Positions 61,782 to 64,000 of a stretch of DNA of 64,000 bases are shown one piece after another. Location: positions 19,298 through 83,297 of the forward strand of contig JBBELK010000432.1 of the NCBI GenBank assembly GCA_037783545.1. Reading direction: 5' to 3'. The DNA is from Henricia sp. BOLD:AAB3569. Its lineage: Eukaryota > Echinodermata > Asteroidea > Spinulosida > Echinasteridae. The notes beneath the pieces were generated by a model. The model had not been told where the DNA came from, did no database searches, and worked only from the letters and a program-made list of their open reading frames with translations. The position numbers and the translations under genes were made by a program. Every line of letters starts with the position of its first letter. The stretch's first letter is position 1.

Positions 61782-63427
61782 GTGTGTCCCAAATGCCGGC
61801 AAATTTGGAAATCAAGGAATTTTCCAACCAACTTCAAATTTTGCATGCTCCAAACTGTATATATTCCGCACTTGTCATGCAAAATTGACAGATTTTCGCT
61901 GGGAAATGACGGATAAATTTGAGAGTTTAGGGAAAAACGGAGCTCGGCTGCGTGGTTATTCCCCTAACCGTGGCTGTTGGAACACCCTGCGCATGCGCTG
62001 GTGTACATTTCTACGGCCGTTGACTCACCCCAGATTGTGACGGGAATTAGGTCAAAGTGTGTCCCAAATGCCGGCAAATTTGGAAATCAAGGAATTTTCC
62101 AACCAACTTCAAATTGTGCATGCTCCAAACTGTATATATTCCGCACTTGTCATGCAAAATTGACAGATTTTCGCTGGGAAATGACGGAGAAATTTCAGAG
62201 TTTAGGGAAAACGGAGCTCAGCTGCGTGGTTATTCCCCTAACCGTGGCTGTTGGGACACCCTGCGCCGCGCTGGTGTACATTTGTACGGCCGTTGACTCA
62301 CCCCAGATTGTGACGGGAATTAGGTCAAAGTGTGTCCCAAATGCCGGCAAATTTGGAAATCAAGGAATTTTCCAACCAACTTCAAATTTTGCATGCTCCA
62401 AACTGTATATATTCCGCACTTGTCATGCAAAATTGACAGATTTTCGCTGGGAAATGACGGAGAAATTTCAGAGTTTAGGGAAAACGGAGCTCGGCTGCGT
62501 GGTTATTCCCCTAACCGTGGCTGTTGGGACACCCTGCGCCGCGCTGGTGTACATTTGTACGGCCGTTGACTCACCCCAGATTGTGACGGGAATTAGGTCA
62601 AAGTGTGTCCCAAATGCCGGCAAATTTGGAAATCAAGGAATTTTCCAACCAACTTCAAATTTTGCATGCTCCAAACTGTATATATTCCGCACTTGTCATG
62701 CAAAATTGACAGATTTTCGCTGGGAAATGACGGAGAAATTTCAGAGTTTAGGGAAAACGGAGCTCGGCTGCGTGGTTATTCCCCTAACCGTGGCTGTTGG
62801 GACACCCTGCGCCGCGCTGGTGTACATTTCTACGGCCGTTGACTCACCCCAGATTGTGACGGGAATTAGGTCAAAGTGTGTCCCAAATGCCGGCAAATTT
62901 GGAAATCAAGGAATTTTCCAACCAACTTCAAATTTTGCATGCTCCAAACTGTATATATTCCGCACTTGTCATGCAAAATTGACAGATTTTCGCTGGGAAA
63001 TGACGGAGAAATTTCAGAGTTTAGGGAAAACGGAGCTCGGCTGCGTGGTTATTCCCCTAACCGTGGCTGTTGGGACACCCTGCGCATGCGCCGCGCTGGT
63101 GTACATTTGTACGGCCGTTGACTCACCCCAGATTGTGACGGGAATTAGGTCAAAGTGTGTCCCAAATGCCGGCAAATTTGGAAATCAAGGAATTTTCCAA
63201 CCAACTTCAAATTTTGCATGCTCCAAACTGTAAATATTCAGCACTTGTAATGCAAAATTGACAGATTTTCGCTGGGAAATGACGAAGAAATTTCAGAGTT
63301 TAGGAAAACGGAGCTCGGCTGCGTGGTTATTCCCCTAACCGTGGCTGTTGGGACACCCTGCGCATGCGCTGGTGTACATTTCTACGGCCGTTGACTCACC
63401 CCAGATTGTGACGGGAATTAGGTCAAA
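61782..63427 (+). repeat. Six-monomer segment, right copy of 53532-55177
   Basis: Units start at 61782, 62057, 62330, 62603, 62876 and 63155. GATAAATTTGAGAG, AATTGTGCATG, GGAGCTCAGCTGC and CTGTAAATATTCAGC lie about 8251 bp after their left-copy positions. Private differences include GGGAAAAACGG (near 61931), TGGAACACCC (near 61979), CTTGTAATGC and GACGAAGAAA in unit 63155, and TTTAGGAAAACGG (near 63299). The copy is thus slightly more diverged than the tandem pairs farther left. Confidence 0.9.
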
Positions 63428-64000
63428 GTGTGTCCCAAATGCCGGCAAATTTGGAAATCAAGGAATTTTCCAACCAACTTCAAATTTTGCATGCTCCAAA
63501 CTGTATATATTCCGCACTTGTCATGCAAAATTGACAGATTTTCGCTGGGAAATGACGGAGAAATTTCAGAGTTTAGGGAAAACGGAGCTCGGCTGCGTGG
63601 TTATTCCCCTAACCGTGGCTGTTGGGACACCCTGCGCCCGCGCTGGTGTACATTTCTACGGCCGTTGACTCACCCCAGATTGTGACGGGAATTAGGTCAA
63701 AGTGTGTCCAAATGCCGGCAAATTTGGAAATCAAGGAATTTTCCAACCAACTTCAAATTTTGCATGCTCCAAACTGTATATATTCCGCACTTGTCATGCA
63801 AAATTGACAGATTTTCGCTGGGAAATGACGGAGAAATTTCAGAGTTTAGGGAAAACGGAGCTCGGCTGCGTGGTTATTCCCCTAACCGTGGCTGTTGGGA
63901 CACCCTGCGCATGCGCCGCGCTGGTGTACATTTGTACGGCCGTTGACTCACCCCAGATTGTGACGGGAATTAGGTCAAAGTGTGTCCCAAATGCCGGCAA
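63428..64000 (+). repeat. Right end of window: two units and a part-unit
   Basis: Units start at 63428, 63702 and 63980 (21 bp only). Unit 63428 has the hotspot form TGCGCCCGCGCTGG, one C more than the 273-bp form. Unit 63702 begins GTGTGTCCAAATG with one C missing. The array continues past the window edge with no sign of flanking sequence. Confidence 0.9.

Larger units (their letters stand above)
1..64000 (+). repeat. Satellite DNA array, 273/274/279-bp monomer, window-wide
   Basis: Every stretch of the window is a copy of one monomer in the same orientation. Unit starts, taken at GTGTGTCCC, advance almost only by 273, 274 or 279 bp. The exceptions are 266, 272, 275, 278, 281 and three of 382. 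There are 231 complete units from 164 to 63979, plus part-units at 1-163 and 63980-64000. Copies differ by few substitutions, and shared variants recur at fixed multi-monomer spacings, so the array has higher-order structure. No unique DNA interrupts it. Such arrays are typical of eukaryotic heterochromatin; whether this one is centromeric, subtelomeric or elsewhere cannot be read from the window. The family is not one I recognise. Strand is arbitrary. Confidence 0.98.

Noticed and set aside
1..64000. CRISPR array or bacterial repeat locus
   Set aside because: Units are 273-279 bp without unique spacers between short repeats, and there are no cas genes or other bacterial features.
1..64000. 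Ribosomal intergenic spacer repeats or a 5S rRNA array
   Set aside because: No rRNA coding sequence or recognisable 5S internal promoter is present in any unit that I could identify by eye. A search of the monomer against rRNA and Rfam models would settle it.

Overview
The window is one uninterrupted block of satellite DNA. From base 1 to base 64000 it is a head-to-tail tandem array, always in the same orientation, of a 273-bp monomer and its 274-bp and 279-bp length variants. Counting from the GTGTGTCCC landmark (first at 164, last at 63980), I find 231 complete units over 63,816 bp, a mean of about 276 bp. Part-units lie at both ends, so the array runs on past the window on each side. I see no unique sequence, gene, tRNA, rRNA, transposon or CRISPR array. 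A long satellite array organised into multi-monomer higher-order repeats (HORs) points to constitutive heterochromatin of a eukaryote (centromeric, pericentromeric, subtelomeric, or on a B or sex chromosome). I do not recognise the satellite family and cannot name the organism.

The consensus monomer, hand-counted at 54079-54351, is 47% GC. Its first 160 bp are about 40% GC and the last 113 bp about 58%. It has 14 CpG against about 15 expected, so CpG is not depleted. Nearly all length variation comes from one site, an alternating purine-pyrimidine GCGCATGCGC segment: 273 bp without it, 279 bp with an added CATGCG, 274 bp with the palindrome but without the following CCGCG.

Layout by shared variants: 1-982 basal units; 983-10569 a 7-monomer HOR (A, about 1917 bp) in four partly rearranged copies, interrupted at 2901-5637; 11116-13040 a 1099-bp 4-mer (B); 12767-15498 a 1366-bp 5-mer twice (C); 15499-25103 units with the AAAGCGG/GCTACG variant, including a 2743-bp 10-mer present twice in tandem (D); 25104-27311 a 1104-bp 4-mer twice (E); 27039-30010 a 1486-bp unit twice (F) that contains a 382-bp compound monomer; 30011-35639 a mosaic; 35640-37283 an 822-bp trimer twice (G); 38659-40584 an 1100-bp 4-mer (H); 40032-52434 an 11-mer of 3036 bp (J) in one full and three rearranged copies; 52435-53531 a transition; 53532-64000 a more homogeneous domain with 826-bp (K) and about 1925-bp (L) HORs and a segment repeated 8251 bp away.

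There are no genes to work together. What the window records is array evolution: repeated local doubling of short blocks, unequal crossing-over that makes hybrid monomers and drops or adds whole units, one microhomology duplication, and a length hotspot. Single-base indels become much denser after about 55.9 kb, which may be assembly error or real array-edge decay. Long open frames exist because 273 and 279 are multiples of three; I do not regard them as genes.
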